Assembly (NCBI GenBank): GCA_032717465.1
Contig: CM064690.1
Location: 26,328,153 to 26,392,152, forward strand
Source: Coenobita brevimanus
Lineage: Eukaryota > Arthropoda > Malacostraca > Decapoda > Coenobitidae
Direction: 5' to 3'
DNA: 64,000 bases
A program made the translations under genes and the position numbers. Position 1 is the first letter of the stretch. Every line of letters starts with the position of its first letter. The notes beneath the pieces are model-generated. The model saw only the letters and a program-made list of their open reading frames with translations, was not told where the DNA came from and searched no databases. This document shows, one piece after another, positions 11,771-24,965 of the stretch.

Positions 11771-12044
11771 AGAGGTTAACGTCTATATTTACAATGCCAC
11801 TTCGGTTTTCCAAAATTTTCTTCCCATGTTAAATTGGCAAGTGACAAGTGCATATTTCATTTATCTCTTTATTTATGTTTTAACAGACAGTTGTAAAAGA
11901 AAAAGGGTTGATAAGGGCTTTTTACTTAACCCCTTTACTTTGAAACGTCTCTCTACACTAAATATAAATCAATAAAGGACAGGTAAAGGTGTGGGAAGAA
12001 GACATAAGGTGCTTTGCCGCGGTGCTTATCTCCGTAATAGTTCT

Positions 12045-12223
12045 CTCTCTCTCTCTCTCTCTCTCTGCGTCTTCATCATGCCTCATCTTTTTGGGTGTGG
12101 GAATAAAGGCTGAGATGATGATGATGATGATGATGATAACAATAATAACAACAACAAGAAACAACACCAACCCAACAAAAAAAAAAAAAAAAATACCGAA
12201 AGTTCACCGCTCTTTCTCTCTTT

Positions 12224-12284
<61 letters not shown>

Positions 12285-12285
12285 A
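12045..12285. repeat. (CT)n, (GAT)n, poly(A) and (GT)n
   Basis: CT 12042-12067, GAT 12114-12137, an A-run near 12178-12193 and GT 12227-12284. Confidence 0.9.
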
Positions 12286-12479
12286 AATATGGCTTCCTCA
12301 CCTTAATGGGTCTCCGTCCAGCCTACTTTTTCCCAGCCCTGCATTGTTCCGTGGTAGTCAATGGGGAGCTGAGCCACCCATTATTTACGGCTGGGTGCCC
12401 ATTAGTGACTTTAACGCTGGAACCGATACGTGTTACAAGAGTCCGACACCACCTAAGCTGAATTTCGGACTGCATTTAT

Positions 12480-12915
12480 AAACACTCTTACTTTATGCAG
12501 GGAAGGGGAATATATATAAATCCCCCTCTTCCCCTCCGCCGGGTGATCTCTCGCGTTTTACGGGGACGGCTTTGCGTTTTCAGTGTCCTGTATCACTTAT
12601 TCATTTGCTGTTTCCACATCCACAACCACGCCCACACCAGCAGACTAATTCGTCCCCGTAACATTCATTTATTCATTTCCTATTTCCACATCCACATCCA
12701 CGCCCACATACCAACATTCATTTATTCATTTCCTATTCTCACAAACCCACATTCACGCCCACACCAGCAGACTGAGCCGTCCTCGCAACATTCATTTACT
12801 CATTTCCTATTCCCACCTCCACGCCCTCACCAGCACACTGACCCATCCCGACACATAAGGTACCACCCAGCGAGTTTCTAGCGGCGCGCTCTTTCGGACC
12901 ATCCTGTTTATAAGA
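12480..12915 (+). repeat. Interspersed repeat family B, copy 2 with internal expansion
   Basis: It starts around GGGTGATCTCTCGCGTTTTA and ends GAGTTTCTAGCGGCG...CGGACCATCCTG. The inner CATTTATTCATTTCC plus CACGCCCACACCAGCAGAC module is repeated about four times in variable form (12590-12845). Confidence 0.65.
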
Positions 12916-12994
12916 CTACTGGTTCATACATACCTTCATTTTCGCTCATACAGCTATTATACACGTCACAGTCCAACCACAGTGAATGACAAAG

Positions 12995-13155
12995 TGAATT
13001 AATGTGAAAAATACAAATCTGTGTCAAGATATTTAACGCTTAGGAAGACTCACGTGAAAAATACAACGCTCTATCAAAATACTTAACGTTTAGGAAGACT
13101 CGTGTGATAAAATACAACGCTGGGTCAAAATACTTACCGCTAAGGAAGACTCGAT
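12995..13155. repeat. 50-bp tandem repeat, three copies
   Basis: Copies contain TTAACGCTTAGGAAGACTC, GTGAAAAATACAACGCT and TCAAAATAC, at about 12975, 13034 and 13085, the last partial. Confidence 0.75.
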
Positions 13156-14255
13156 AATAGTAGTCAGTTCTTAGTAAATACGGATCCAGGTCAACGCTCA
13201 CAGCCCTCGTTATGCGATGGAATTTCCTGGTTTATGTGAGTTGGTGACCTTTACAGAATTATGGCTTGAATTATGATTATTACTCGCCTGAAGTTTACTA
13301 TCAATAAAGCCATTTTTATTCTGATCAATAAAGGAATTTCAGAAGAGCATACTTAACCCCTTCAATATAACTTCTATTTATTTATTTATTTTTACTTATC
13401 CGGCAAACACCATACGATTTCAATAACCTGTCAAGAGATCACTGGGATTAAGGGAGACAGATCAACTTTCACTTAATCCTAAAACAAATCTTAAGGTGTA
13501 TATTGAGTGTATTAACTGTAGGACTCTGATCATCTAAAAAGGAGTGATGCCCTGAATTTATCCCTCCAATAATGGCGAAGCACGAGGAGGGGAGGAGTGT
13601 CTGGAGGGAGAAAAATGCATATTACAATCGAAGGTCCCTATTCTCGGTTAAGGAAGCTCCCTAACACCCATTCCTAAGCGACTTACTTTGCTCATAACAC
13701 CTTACTGTCCTTCACCGTGTTACGTAAGTCATTCTAATATCGTCATACTCTATATTGACAACGTGCAGAAAATTATTAACCACCCGTATCTAAAAGTAAA
13801 TCGCTAAGGAAGAGGTGCTAGGGAGCTTCTGTACCCGAGGAAGATACGGATGAAAGTGCTGCAATGGCTTTGCTTATGTATGACAGTTTGTTTTACCGAT
13901 GTCTTGTAATAAGTCATCAATAAGAAGCAACAGGGTACAGACATTATTACAGAAGCACATGCAAGGACACACCACTGGCATCCATTTACTTGTCCACGGC
14001 AAGGTCTTCAACCCCCAAACTCAGCGCACAGCAGACCAAGCGACAAACACGCATCCACTGAGCCATCGTTACTCCATACTGTATATCGACTGGAGTTTTT
14101 ACAAATCTGAGAGTAAACTTACGAAAATTTTAATGTAATACTTATTTTGCATGAGACAAAATGACGAACAAGACTTTCCTGTGTTTTTATATTCAGTACG
14201 GTACAGTAAACACTTTTCTGTGTACCTACACAATATTCTATCTCTTCATCTGTAG
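13155..14255. other. Non-repetitive stretch
   Basis: Mixed AT-rich sequence with one family C fragment. A 79-codon frame at 13899-14138 matches nothing recognised. Confidence 0.4.
13355..13450. mobile_element. Family C fragment
   Basis: TTAACCCCTTCAATATAACT, TTTATT repeats and CATACGATTTC recall the end and core of the hairpin family. Short and diverged. Confidence 0.3.
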
Positions 14256-14257
14256 TC

Positions 14258-14360
14258 AGACGCCTTAATCCTGTAAGGGGTGGCCACAAACAAATCGTCT
14301 CCATGTTCCCCCGTCCCCTGCCATGTCGCTGCCCTCTCCCCAGTTCACATCCCCCGTCTC
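14258..14360 (+). repeat. Interspersed repeat family A, copy 2
   Basis: It reads TCAGACGCCTTAATCCTGTA, AGGGGTGGCCACAAACAAAT, then a C-rich stretch with TGCCATGTCGCTGCCCT and CAGTTCACATCCCCC. It is the best match to the minus-strand copy at 42000. Confidence 0.65.
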
Positions 14361-14859
14361 ACACATTCCTCTCCACTCATCCCTCCATATCACTGTAAAG
14401 TGGTACACCTAGCATCATACATTTCCATACTTTGCCTCTATTTACATTTTCCAAGGTTCCCTCCAAATCCTGCTTTACCATATTCAATAACAACTTCATA
14501 TTATTCACTGATTCTGTTTCCCTTTATCCCTAATTTCGACTTGGCCTACAACTCACCCGCCCTCCTCCACTTGTCCATCATCAGGCTACTCTCCCTCTGG
14601 CGCAAGCAAACCAGTGGCGTCGGCTGTCATTTCGTTAATAATAAAGGTAAGATCCGGGATTGGGTGGGGGAGTGAAGGCGGTCAGTCAGGGGTAATGGAC
14701 AGCGCCTGGTGGGGAGGCGGTCAGGGATGAGAGTGAGGAAGGCACGGGTTAACTAATTCACAAGTATATCAAACAATTACGTCATCAATACACGTGCAAG
14801 AAATTTATAATACACACACTATTATGTCTGTTTTCATCTGAGGGAACTGGCTCACTCTA

Positions 14860-15050
14860 ACCTGAAAACTAAGGTGGGAAGGATGAGGGGAGACGGGTGG
14901 GGAAAAGGAAGGAGGAGAAGGGATCGGGAAAGAAGGGCAGGAGGGAAAAGAGAGATGGTGAATTATAAGGGGAGAAGGGTGGGGAAATGGAAGGGGAGAA
15001 GGGATGGGGAAAGAAGGACGAGAGGGAAGAGAGAGACCGAAGAGCCTTTG
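14860..15050. repeat. Purine-rich duplication of about 70 bp
   Basis: GGGATCGGGAAAGAAGGGCA at 14919 is repeated as GGGATGGGGAAAGAAGGACG at 15000, with flanks also matching. Confidence 0.7.
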
Positions 15051-15227
15051 AGGTAGGAATGAGTGTCCTTCGTTACTCATTAAATTTAACCTATAATCTG
15101 ACTACACCTGGCGAATGACCATGCTAAAAGAAGTCACGGATCTTTGCTAGGTGTACACGAACTGATTATAGTGCAGCAGGTACGCCATAAGCACACAAAA
15201 GCAAAACATACATCGTCAATACATTAA

Positions 15228-15820
15228 CCCTAGATAGGTAATCTTGATTTTGTTACTATGTTAGGTAACGTGGGGTCTGACGGACCCCACGGGGAAAAAA
15301 AAAAAAAAAACAAACTTCCGTTTGAGATATTTTTCAAAATGCTTCAATACATAAATAATTCAACCCATTATCTTTAAATAGAGCCAGAGAAAATAGTTTA
15401 ATTGAAAAAATATATATCTTTTTAAAGTTTATACAAAAATGATTAAATTTTAGGTATACAAATTTTAAAATTAAATCTTGCAAAACTGAAAAGTAATATC
15501 ATGATTCCTTGGGTGGCCTGCAGTAGACCGATGTTGGGACCTTCTGTATACAAAAGGAGAAAGACAGCAAATTGAAATAAAAAAAATCACAAGAGGGCTC
15601 AACTAGGTTACATTATAGGTAATCTGGGGTCTAACATACCCCAATGACTCTATAGAGCAAAATCAGAGCCAGGTACAGCTATGACCCCATCATCCCCATG
15701 AAGAGCATCACTAGGCAGGAAGGTAATGAGACGGACAGATCTGTAGACCTTATGCTCATATTTTTAAAAATTAAATTTCAGGGACTGGGGTTTCTAAGAC
15801 CCCACATTACCTATCTAGGG
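15228..15820. mobile_element. piggyBac-type miniature element with TTAA duplication
   Basis: The 593-bp segment starts CCCTAGATAGGTAAT and ends with its exact inverse ATTACCTATCTAGGG. It is flanked by TTAA on both sides (15224-15227 and 15821-15824). Terminal CCC next to a TTAA target duplication is typical of the piggyBac superfamily. Inside are palindromic GGGGTC...GACCCC motifs near both ends and in the middle (about 15270-15292, 15619-15642, 15787-15804). There is no transposase reading frame, so it is a non-autonomous copy. The interior is AT-rich. Confidence 0.85.
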
Positions 15821-15829
15821 TTAATATAA

Positions 15830-16867
<1,038 letters not shown>

Positions 16868-17149
16868 TTCTTGCACATCTAAGCCAACTAAGTCCTCTAC
16901 AGCCCTAAGGAATCATTTATGCAGTAAACTCTTTATTACCAATTACCACTACACACCACACACTTCTAAATCTCAATATCTCATCCTAAGCTAAATATCT
17001 CTCAGGTACTCCCACCATTAATCCCTCATCACAATATATTATCTCGAAATTCCACATCTCTTACCTCGACCAAAACATCTCTCAAATTCCTTTCCGCTGA
17101 GGGTATATTAATAATGGAAAATGCATTACGAGGCTCAGTTCAACTCAGC

Positions 17150-17890
17150 CTCCCTTCTCCCCCTTACCCTTTCCCTCTCTCTATCCCTTTCCTATACTAT
17201 GCTTTCTTTATCACTCTTCCCCCTCTCTTATTTCCATCACATCATCTCCCCTCCCTATTTTTATCATCTTTTCCCCACTCCTCTCTCTCTCTTCCCCTCT
17301 CCCATCGCTCTTATCTTTCTCCACTTGTCTTTCTCTACCCCTTCCCCATACTGATCTACTCCATTTTCTTCTTTCTCCGACTCTCCCCTCATCCTTAATT
17401 CCTCTCTAACTTCCCCTCCCCTCCCCTTCCCCTCTTTGTCCCACTTTCTCCCCTCTTCCCCTTCTTCATACCTCACCGTTCTCTCTACCTTCCTTCCCCT
17501 TTATCATCCTATCTACCTTTCTTTTATCATGTTCCCCACCTCTCTCTCTCTCTCTCTCTCTCCTTCCCCACTCATCCCCTCTCTCTCCCTTCTCACTTTG
17601 CCTTCATCTCTCTTTAAGCCCTCTCTTCCCTTCCATCCACGCTTCCCTTCTCCCTCTCCCCTTCCTCTCCCCACCCTCCTCTCTCATCTTCTACCTTCGT
17701 CTTTCCCTTCACTCTTCCATCACCTTTCCCAACGCTCACCTCCCTCCCGTCCATTCCCCTTCCCTTCTCCTCTTCCTTTCCCCCACCCTTCTCTCCTCAC
17801 CCTTTCCCATCTTTCTCTTCCCTCCCACCCTTCTTTCTCCTTCCCTTCCTTTTCCCCACCCTTCTCCCCTCATCCTTCCCCTCGCCCTGC
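17150..17890. repeat. Polypyrimidine tract
   Basis: About 740 bp that is almost only C and T, with (CT)n at 17541-17563. Frames such as 17436-17951 are low complexity. The 270 bp before it hold nothing recognised. Confidence 0.9.
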
Positions 17891-18019
17891 CTTCACCCGC
17901 GGCAACTCACTGCTCTATTACTGCCGATATGTTTTAGAAATAGAGAATTAGAGATTGGAATTGGGAATCATAACGGGACCAGCCAAGTGTCAGAGGCAGG
18001 CGCGTCTACGAACCAGGAA

Positions 18020-18830
18020 TTAATCGGGAATGAGATTTGGAATGGGAATATCAATAAGGAGGGAACAAAGGGAGGGGTCCAGGGCGATTCCAGAGGGGGC
18101 AAGGCCATTCCAGGGGGGTTTCAAGGGGTGGAAGAGGGGTGCTGGATGGATGGGGTTGATTCCATAATGGTTGCAAGGGGTGGAGGGAGGTCCTGAATGG
18201 ATAGAGTTGATTGAAGGGGGTTGCAAGGGGTGGAAAGTGGGATTTGGATGGAGATGGTTGATTCCAGAGGGTTGCAAAGGGAGTGCATTCAGTGATAACA
18301 GAGGAGGAGGCTGGATGGAAAGGGTAGAGTCTAGGGGGTTGGGAGGTGAAGGGGTGACTCCAAAATGACAATACGATTACATGGAATTGAAAGGAGTGGA
18401 GCTGGATGAATTGTTTCCAAGCGGATTGTGAGTGGATGAGGGTAGTTTCTGGGGTGGGGGAGTGGTTGTTGTGGATGGATTGAGTTGGTTCATATCAGAT
18501 ATGTTGTAAAAGGGGAGGATTATGGGGTATTTGAGTGGGTGAGGTTGGTTCACAGAAGAGGAGAGGTTGTAAAAGAGGTGGATAATAGGGTATTTGAGTG
18601 CGTGAGGTTGGTCCATAAAAGACGAGGGGTTGTAAAATGGGTGGATGATGGGGTAGGCTATTTGAGTGGGTGAGGTTGGTTCATAAAAAAGGTGGGGTTG
18701 TAGAAAGGGTGATTGCTAGGGGGTTTGGGTGAGTGGGGTTGTCATGGATGGGAGGGGATTGTAGGACGGGTGGATGATAGGGTATCTGAGTGGATGAGGC
18801 TGGTTCCAGGAGAGCTGCAAAACGTGGAAG
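18020..18830. repeat. G-rich minisatellite of about 60-67 bp
   Basis: The first half repeats GGTTGCAAGGGGTGGA with GGATGGA-GGGTTGATTCC. The second half repeats TATTTGAGTGGGTGAGGTTG, TTCATAAAA and GGGGTTGTAAAA-GGGTGGAT at 18530, 18592 and 18660. The units are diverged. Confidence 0.8.
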
Positions 18831-19029
18831 GGGAGGAGGGTAAGCTGGTGTAGGTATTCTGACTCTTAACTTTCAGTATGTAACGCAATGCACTAGGAGG
18901 CACTTGAATAAATAAAAAATTCTTCTTTTGATGAAAATAAAGACAGAGACTACTATCTGTTTGTTACACTGTTTACACGCTATATTACTAACAAGCTACC
19001 TCCGAATATTATTCCACCTGTCTACTGCC

Positions 19030-19365
19030 CAACGCCGTGTCCAGTGGTGTGGGGTAACAAAACGACCTCCAGGCCTTTCTGTCCCTACTCATCAACGACC
19101 CCTATTTCCACGGTGCACTATCCATCCTTACATACCCTCGTACCTCACGGTATATTTCAATCTCGTTCTCCGTCTACCACTCCTTCCCCCATCAATCTCA
19201 CTCTCATGGCACTCCCCTAGGAAATCTCTCACTCTCCATTCGTTCCAGATGGCCAAACCACCTCAGAATGCCTCAATTTATTTTTCTCACATCATCAGCC
19301 TCTATACCTCCTCCTCCACGAATTCTTTCATGCATCCATCTATCTCTCCATGCCACGCAACAAAC
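19030..19365 (-). pseudogene. Relic of a non-LTR retrotransposon, C-terminal end
   Basis: On the minus strand the sequence reads VRKIN, a stop, then GILRWFGHLERMESERFP; another frame continues with a Gly/Arg-rich piece resembling GGRSGRRRTRLKYTV. The LRWFGH-ERM text followed by a basic G-R-P-R-T-R stretch is typical of the C-terminus of LINE reverse-transcriptase proteins. Stops and frameshifts show it is dead. Ends are approximate. Confidence 0.65.
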
Positions 19366-19379
19366 TGAATATCCAAAGG

Positions 19380-21238
19380 TGTAGCCAAACCCCTAATTTA
19401 AGGTTTCAAGACTGGTGAGGGTAAGAGATGGTTAAATTGCATTCCAACTTAGCAAAGAGGCAAAACGGTCAAATTTCTTATACATTTCTATCATGTGTTT
19501 TGGTAATGTCAAGAACTTGGGGGGTTGTCGTCCTCCCTGCGATCTAAGATTAAATACTAAAACCATGATAAAAGATCTATAATTAAATGTCGTCCTAAAC
19601 CGAGTAACTAAAAGAAACGTCCTTGAAAATCCTGGAAGAAGTTACTTTGGTGACTGCGTTTCATAATGAACTCCAACAGCGTCCGAGGATTAAACAACTA
19701 CCTACGAACACTTTCATAAAACATTAAACCAAATACTATGGATGTAAACAACACTTCTTAGCTTACTATCACAGTTCTTGTTGCAGCAGGGGTCCTGATA
19801 CAATATTTTTCTAACGCAAGTAATGACAAACATAATAAATTTACAGTAAATAACAATGCTACTGATGATTTAACAATAATTATTATACTTATAATTACTA
19901 ATGTTAACACTGCCAAAACTACTAAATGCAACAATGAACTAATAACGTCAAAACACTTCATTCGAACACTGAAACGTCGTGTATCACATCCATGCTCATG
20001 TTTCAATATGGTTCACCGAGTGTATGATACTTAGCAGACTCTCTTTCACAACCTTCCTTAAACTTTATCTTACACCAAAAACTTTAAACATGGACTCATA
20101 TACCTAAATACTTGGACATGTATCGTTCCTGCACTTACCTGAAGCACAATCAGAGGCTCTGGAGTCGAGAAGCAGTTCTTTCCCTCTCACCTGTGTGTTA
20201 CCGTGGTCGCACATCACCTAAAATATACAGAAATATTTGGTTATACTTTCAGGTCTATGGTGGACTTCCTCGACTATTATCTGTTACAGTGAACGGCGGG
20301 GCCACGGCTGTAAACACGTGACGACATCAAGAGGAGGCGGAACTTCAGGACGAGTTGACTTGGCCCCCTGTTTCCAAGTTCATTATTCTTTTACGAACAC
20401 GTCCCTGTTCCCAGCACCTGTAGCGACCTATGTATAACAGTAGATTAAAACTCAGTAATTTAATACTAACGATTCCGCGTCTACTGATCTAGTTATTAAT
20501 AACATATGATCAATTCTTTTCTTGTGTATTGTACTGTGTATTTTCCGACTGTCTTGTCAGAACTAAATAAAGATCTGACGCTGGGTTTCACAGTCCTAAC
20601 ATAAGGCCGGCAGCTTGTCCCCATCCCCTGAGTGTGGTGTCAGGTGATGAAATAAAAATCCTAGAATGTAACCCTTTGGGGCACTTTAACTTACAGCATC
20701 ATAGCCGCCCACTTCTACCAACACACATCCATTTAGTCATACGACAACCTTGTATTGTAAATGCTTTCTTGGGCTACATGAAGCCGTTTACTCGTAGACC
20801 GCCACTCACGTTACCTGAACGCAGCACTACATGAAGTGGTATATTGGCGAATGCCCCACCGACCACCTTAATGTCCACAATATATCTAAAGAACACTGAA
20901 CTTGCTAATTGCACGGTGAAACACCACGTATATGAGAACAGCCCAAGCTTGCTTTGTTTTGCTTGGGGGAGACTTTGATTTAACTACCTCGGTCACAATG
21001 TATGTTATACTTGCAGCATGTAAGTTATTCAATTCAGCTTAGTAGAGTTCCCTACAATTGAAAAAAGTTGTAGTGAACCCCATCAGTTTGAAAAATCTAT
21101 CCTACGACAATTAAAATCTTATGGCAAAGCAAGTACCGGTACATAATTCAAAATACATACTCGTCGCGAAGGGGTTAAACATTCACTGTGTAAGGTTGTC
21201 TTCAGTTCTGCATCTACAGACTGGCTTCACGAAGGATC

Positions 21239-21271
<33 letters not shown>

Positions 21272-21638
21272 GTAATTTCTTAGTTACCCGGATTTCCTTG
21301 TCGAAGAGTTATGGTACCAGATTATGACCTGAATTCCAACAGATGTCTCCTATACAGAGATTCTTCCAACTGAATATAAACACCACTGCCTTATCGCTCG
21401 AAACAGCCTGCACGTAGGCTAAACGCAAGCCTGGGGGAGGGAACTCTACCGGCAATACAGTGTCCTCCACTCTACCTACAACATTCACTTCGTGTTGGTA
21501 AAGGTCGCCTTCATGTGGCTGAACTGATGTAAACAGACTACTACTCTACCTAGTCCAAAAAACGTTCCTCAGCTCAGTCCCTATCACCCAAGAGGAGGAT
21601 GGTGAACTGTATGAGAAGTGGCTGCAGTGTGCGCGCGC

Positions 21639-21706
<68 letters not shown>

Positions 21707-22980
21707 CTTCGTGCAGCCCCATCATCCTAGGGCTAATAGTCACAAGTAAATTTCTGCAATAAATTCCCTTACATAAATCACACAAGTATTTGCAGGACGA
21801 ACTAGAGGGAAGGAAGGTGGGGAGAGTATTTTCTACTGTGCATTAATGTTATTGCAAAAAAGAATCTTAGTCACGAGAATTAAAGAATCACAGACAGGAC
21901 ATGAAAGTGGGAGTGAAAGTTCCGGTGTTCCTTGTTCTTCCTGCAAATCAGTCTGAGGTAAGGGAGGGAGTTTACCATAAGTTTGAAATTCTGCCTTGAC
22001 CTTCCAGCCTGGTTCTTCACCCATCCCAATCACTTCTGACTGCCCTACCGGTAATGAACGATCACATCCAGACGATGCTGGTCAACCCTCTCACCTGCTG
22101 AACAACTGTAGACAACTCAACCTACCGCACTGCCACAATTAAGCTGATGGTACTTGTGTCTCATGTACAGTTTCAAAGGCACAAATAATGGCGAATGTAT
22201 TGGTATATTATCAAAACACACACACACAATCCCAAATAGTACAAGTGTTGCTGAGTTCCGCCCACCGAACTGCTGTAGTGCGTTTGGTTCCGTTGTCCAC
22301 AATTTCAGTTTGCCTTCCTTCAGCTCTTTACATGTATAACACCAAAACTTTAACTTCATTACAAAGATACGAGTATCTAATAAATAAACACTGTTTTTCG
22401 TGAAGTGCAACTAACACTGTATTCAATAACAACCGACACGCTTTAACTTTGTCAACAACTACATCAATATCTCTTTTCTCAAAAAGTTAGGAGATTTTGC
22501 TTACCTCTTACACACACATTGATGCTACATGTACTAAACTGTTCGGTAATAATGTTACTAATCACAAAACTTACCTGCATTCTAAGTAACAGCACAAAAT
22601 GAGCAGCAATGAAGCAAACATTCGCCAGGGAGCTTGGTTTCTCGTTGTTGTTATGATGCGTAGTTACCCCGCTGGACGCCACGACTACAGCGCCACAGCA
22701 GCTGCGGCGCGGAATTCAAAACGTCGGGAAGGCTGTTGGCGTTGGAACTCATTGCCTGCTGACTAGGGCCGGGCGTTCTTCTTTGGTAATGGGCTACGGT
22801 TGTGGAAATTATCGATATTCTTGATCGACTATCTAGTGAGTCTGGAATCAAAGGCAAGCATTAAGCTGACTCATTAAAAATCATTTGCATTTCCTAGTCT
22901 TCAATAAGCGCTATCATTTTAGGAACTATCTATCAATCTATCCAACTCAATAAATAAATGGATAAATAAATAAATATAGA
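19380..22980. other. Low-repeat stretch with possible transcription unit
   Basis: This is the longest stretch without long purine tracts. It holds (ATT)n at 21238-21268 and (CA)n at 21642-21704, and two minus-strand frames of protein-like composition (21833-22077 with SCPVCD, and 22117-22410). None is recognised. Splice donors and a TATCGATA motif near 22570-22820 suggest a minus-strand transcript. Confidence 0.3.
22575..22820 (-). promoter_or_regulatory. Possible promoter and first exon of an unidentified minus-strand transcript
   Basis: A GC-richer, CpG-bearing patch (22660-22780) lies downstream of TATCGATA (22810-22817), the DREF site motif of Drosophila housekeeping promoters. A consensus donor ATGCAG|GTAAGT follows (GT at 22574-22573). 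No open frame with an upstream ATG reaches the donor, so the exon would be mostly untranslated. Confidence 0.25.
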
Positions 22981-22989
22981 TAGACATAT

Positions 22990-23036
<47 letters not shown>
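22920..23036. repeat. AAAT/GATA tetranucleotides and (GA)n
   Basis: ATAAATAAATGG repeats, TAGATAGA repeats and a GA run at 23003-23034. Confidence 0.88.
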
Positions 23037-23038
<2 letters not shown>

Positions 23039-23149
23039 CTGCCACAACACAACACAATACTCAAGACTCAGTGATGTTGTCTGTTAACCTGATTGATCCT
23101 TGGCTGTGAGGGTCTGGGTGGAGCAGGAGGGGGAGCTGGGCCCTTTGAT

Positions 23150-23950
23150 CTGACGAGCGAGGGGAGGGGAGAGGGGGGGAGAGAGAGGGGAATGGAGAGA
23201 GAGGGAGGGGGGAGTAGGAAGGGAAGAGTAGAGAGAATGCAGGGAGAACAGAGGGATGATAAAAGGCGGGGAGAAGTAGGGGAAGGAAGGGGAAGTAGGA
23301 GGAAGGGTGGAGTGAATGTAATAAGAGGGACAATAAAGGAGGGGAAAGATGGGGAAAGGGAGGGGGTAGAGGGAAGGAAAAAGTGGAGTGAATGCAAGGG
23401 AAGAGAAGGATGATAAAAGAGGAAAGAAAAAGGAGAAGGGAAGAGGAAGGGAGGGGGAAGTGGGGAGGAAACGGTGTCGTGAATTCAGGGGTAGAGAGGG
23501 AAAATAAAAGAAGGCGAGAGGAAGGGGGATTGGAAGGAAAAGGGGAAGGGTAGAGTGAATGCAGAGAGGGAGGGGAGGAAAGAAGGGGAAAAAGAAGGAA
23601 AGAGAATAACGGGAAATTAGGAAGTGGAATAGGAGGGGTAACGGGAAGGAAAGGTGGAGAGAGATTAGGAAAGGGAGGGGAAAGAAGGGGAAATGAGATG
23701 GAATGGGGGAAGAAGAAAGGATGAAATGGATGCAAGGAAAGGAAGAAGAGGAGGGGGAGAGAGAAGGAAGTAGAAAGAAAGAGAATGAAAAGAAACAAAT
23801 GGAGAAGGGTGACAGAAAGGGAGGGGCAATGGGAAGGGAAAGGGGAGTGAGGTAGGTGGAGTAGGAGTGGAAGAGGGAGAGGAGGAAGCTTGGAGTGAAT
23901 ACAAGGAGACACGAAAACAAGAGAGAAGGGAAAAAGAAGAGGAAAAGGCG
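23150..23950. repeat. Polypurine tract with degenerate tandem blocks
   Basis: About 800 bp mostly A and G. A block containing AGTGAATGCA-GGA-AGA occurs at about 23230, 23310, 23390, 23480 and 23555, roughly every 80 bp. The 283- and 290-codon minus-strand frames are low-complexity artefacts. Confidence 0.85.
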
Positions 23951-23999
23951 ATTCAAACCAGATTTTTTAGATAAAGCCTACATTCATCACTTCACTACA

Positions 24000-24729
24000 A
24001 GGACTCTCTCTTAAGCTATTATCATTGTCTGGGGGCTGCAAGAATTAAAACCAAGACGTCCTCGAACTGAAGGGGATAATGAATGGATGAAGGACAGTGA
24101 AGGAAAGAAAACTGAAAAGAAGAATGGCTATGGAGGTAGACAAAAAATAATGACCAGTAATCACTCACCTTTAGTTACATTTCCTCACATATTTTTTCAC
24201 ATTTATTTTTGTCATTCGTTAATAAGTACAGGTTTGATCTGTAAGCACTTCATTTTGCTATTAGATTTAAAAGTTTTGTAATATTTCAGGTGCATTCTGT
24301 AACTTTTTTTTTTTTTTCATTTTCTCGACTTTCGTAGCTGAGTTTACATTGTCCAAAATTATCACAAAATAATATTCTTCGTCAGAACCTATTCATATTA
24401 TATTATTTTAATCGTTGCTTTTAAATCTGTAAATCAAATCATATCCATCGTCAGCTTGTTTCATGTATTCCTAATTTATCTTAGGCAAGGAAGAGGCAAA
24501 GTATTTTTTTATTCAGTTTTAATTTTGAACCGAATTCACTAGTTCACCAGCCATTATGTATTGGCAGGATATCACTCTGCTAAACACCATTTTTTTTTTT
24601 TTTTGACTCATTCCTACTTAATTGTTCTTTTAATATCTCGTTGACTGACATATGAGATTCTTCTTCCGTCTGCTTTTTCCTATGTGTCCTATTTAGGATT
24701 GTTGTTGATAATAAATTTTTATGCTCAGT
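24000..24729. other. AT-rich sequence without recognised features
   Basis: T-rich, with runs of T at 24305-24318 and 24590-24603. 24007-24075 resembles the right end of family C (AAGACGTCCTCGAACTGAAG). Confidence 0.4.
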
Positions 24730-24965
24730 TATTAGTTAATATTCACTGGTAATAGCACTGGTAGCACATCAACCCCAGTGTGTCTGAGCAGATCATCCGC
24801 CGCAGGCCAGCAATCGCCCCTGCAGGGATGCCCCGTGCAGTGAAACGATGTTCCCTTGCGGCAGACAGCGCCTCGACACAGCCAGGTGCCAGGAAGAGCG
24901 TGGTGATTTGGATCCTGGATGGACCCCACATGTACGTCTCTCCATACAGTTAACAGGAACACCAT
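24730..24965 (-). pseudogene. Possible transposase N-terminal fragment, frame-broken
   Basis: A GC-richer island in AT-rich DNA. On the minus strand one frame reads GNIVSLHGASLQGRLLA and an overlapping frame GIPAGAIAGLRRM. Together they are reminiscent of the helix-turn-helix start of Tc1/pogo-like transposases (a GxIVxLHxxGLSxxxIA-type pattern). No catalytic region follows. The assignment is weak. Confidence 0.2.

Noticed and set aside
23061..23956. Minus-strand frames of 283 and 290 codons
   Set aside because: Both are artefacts of a stop-poor purine tract with tandem blocks; they overlap in different frames.
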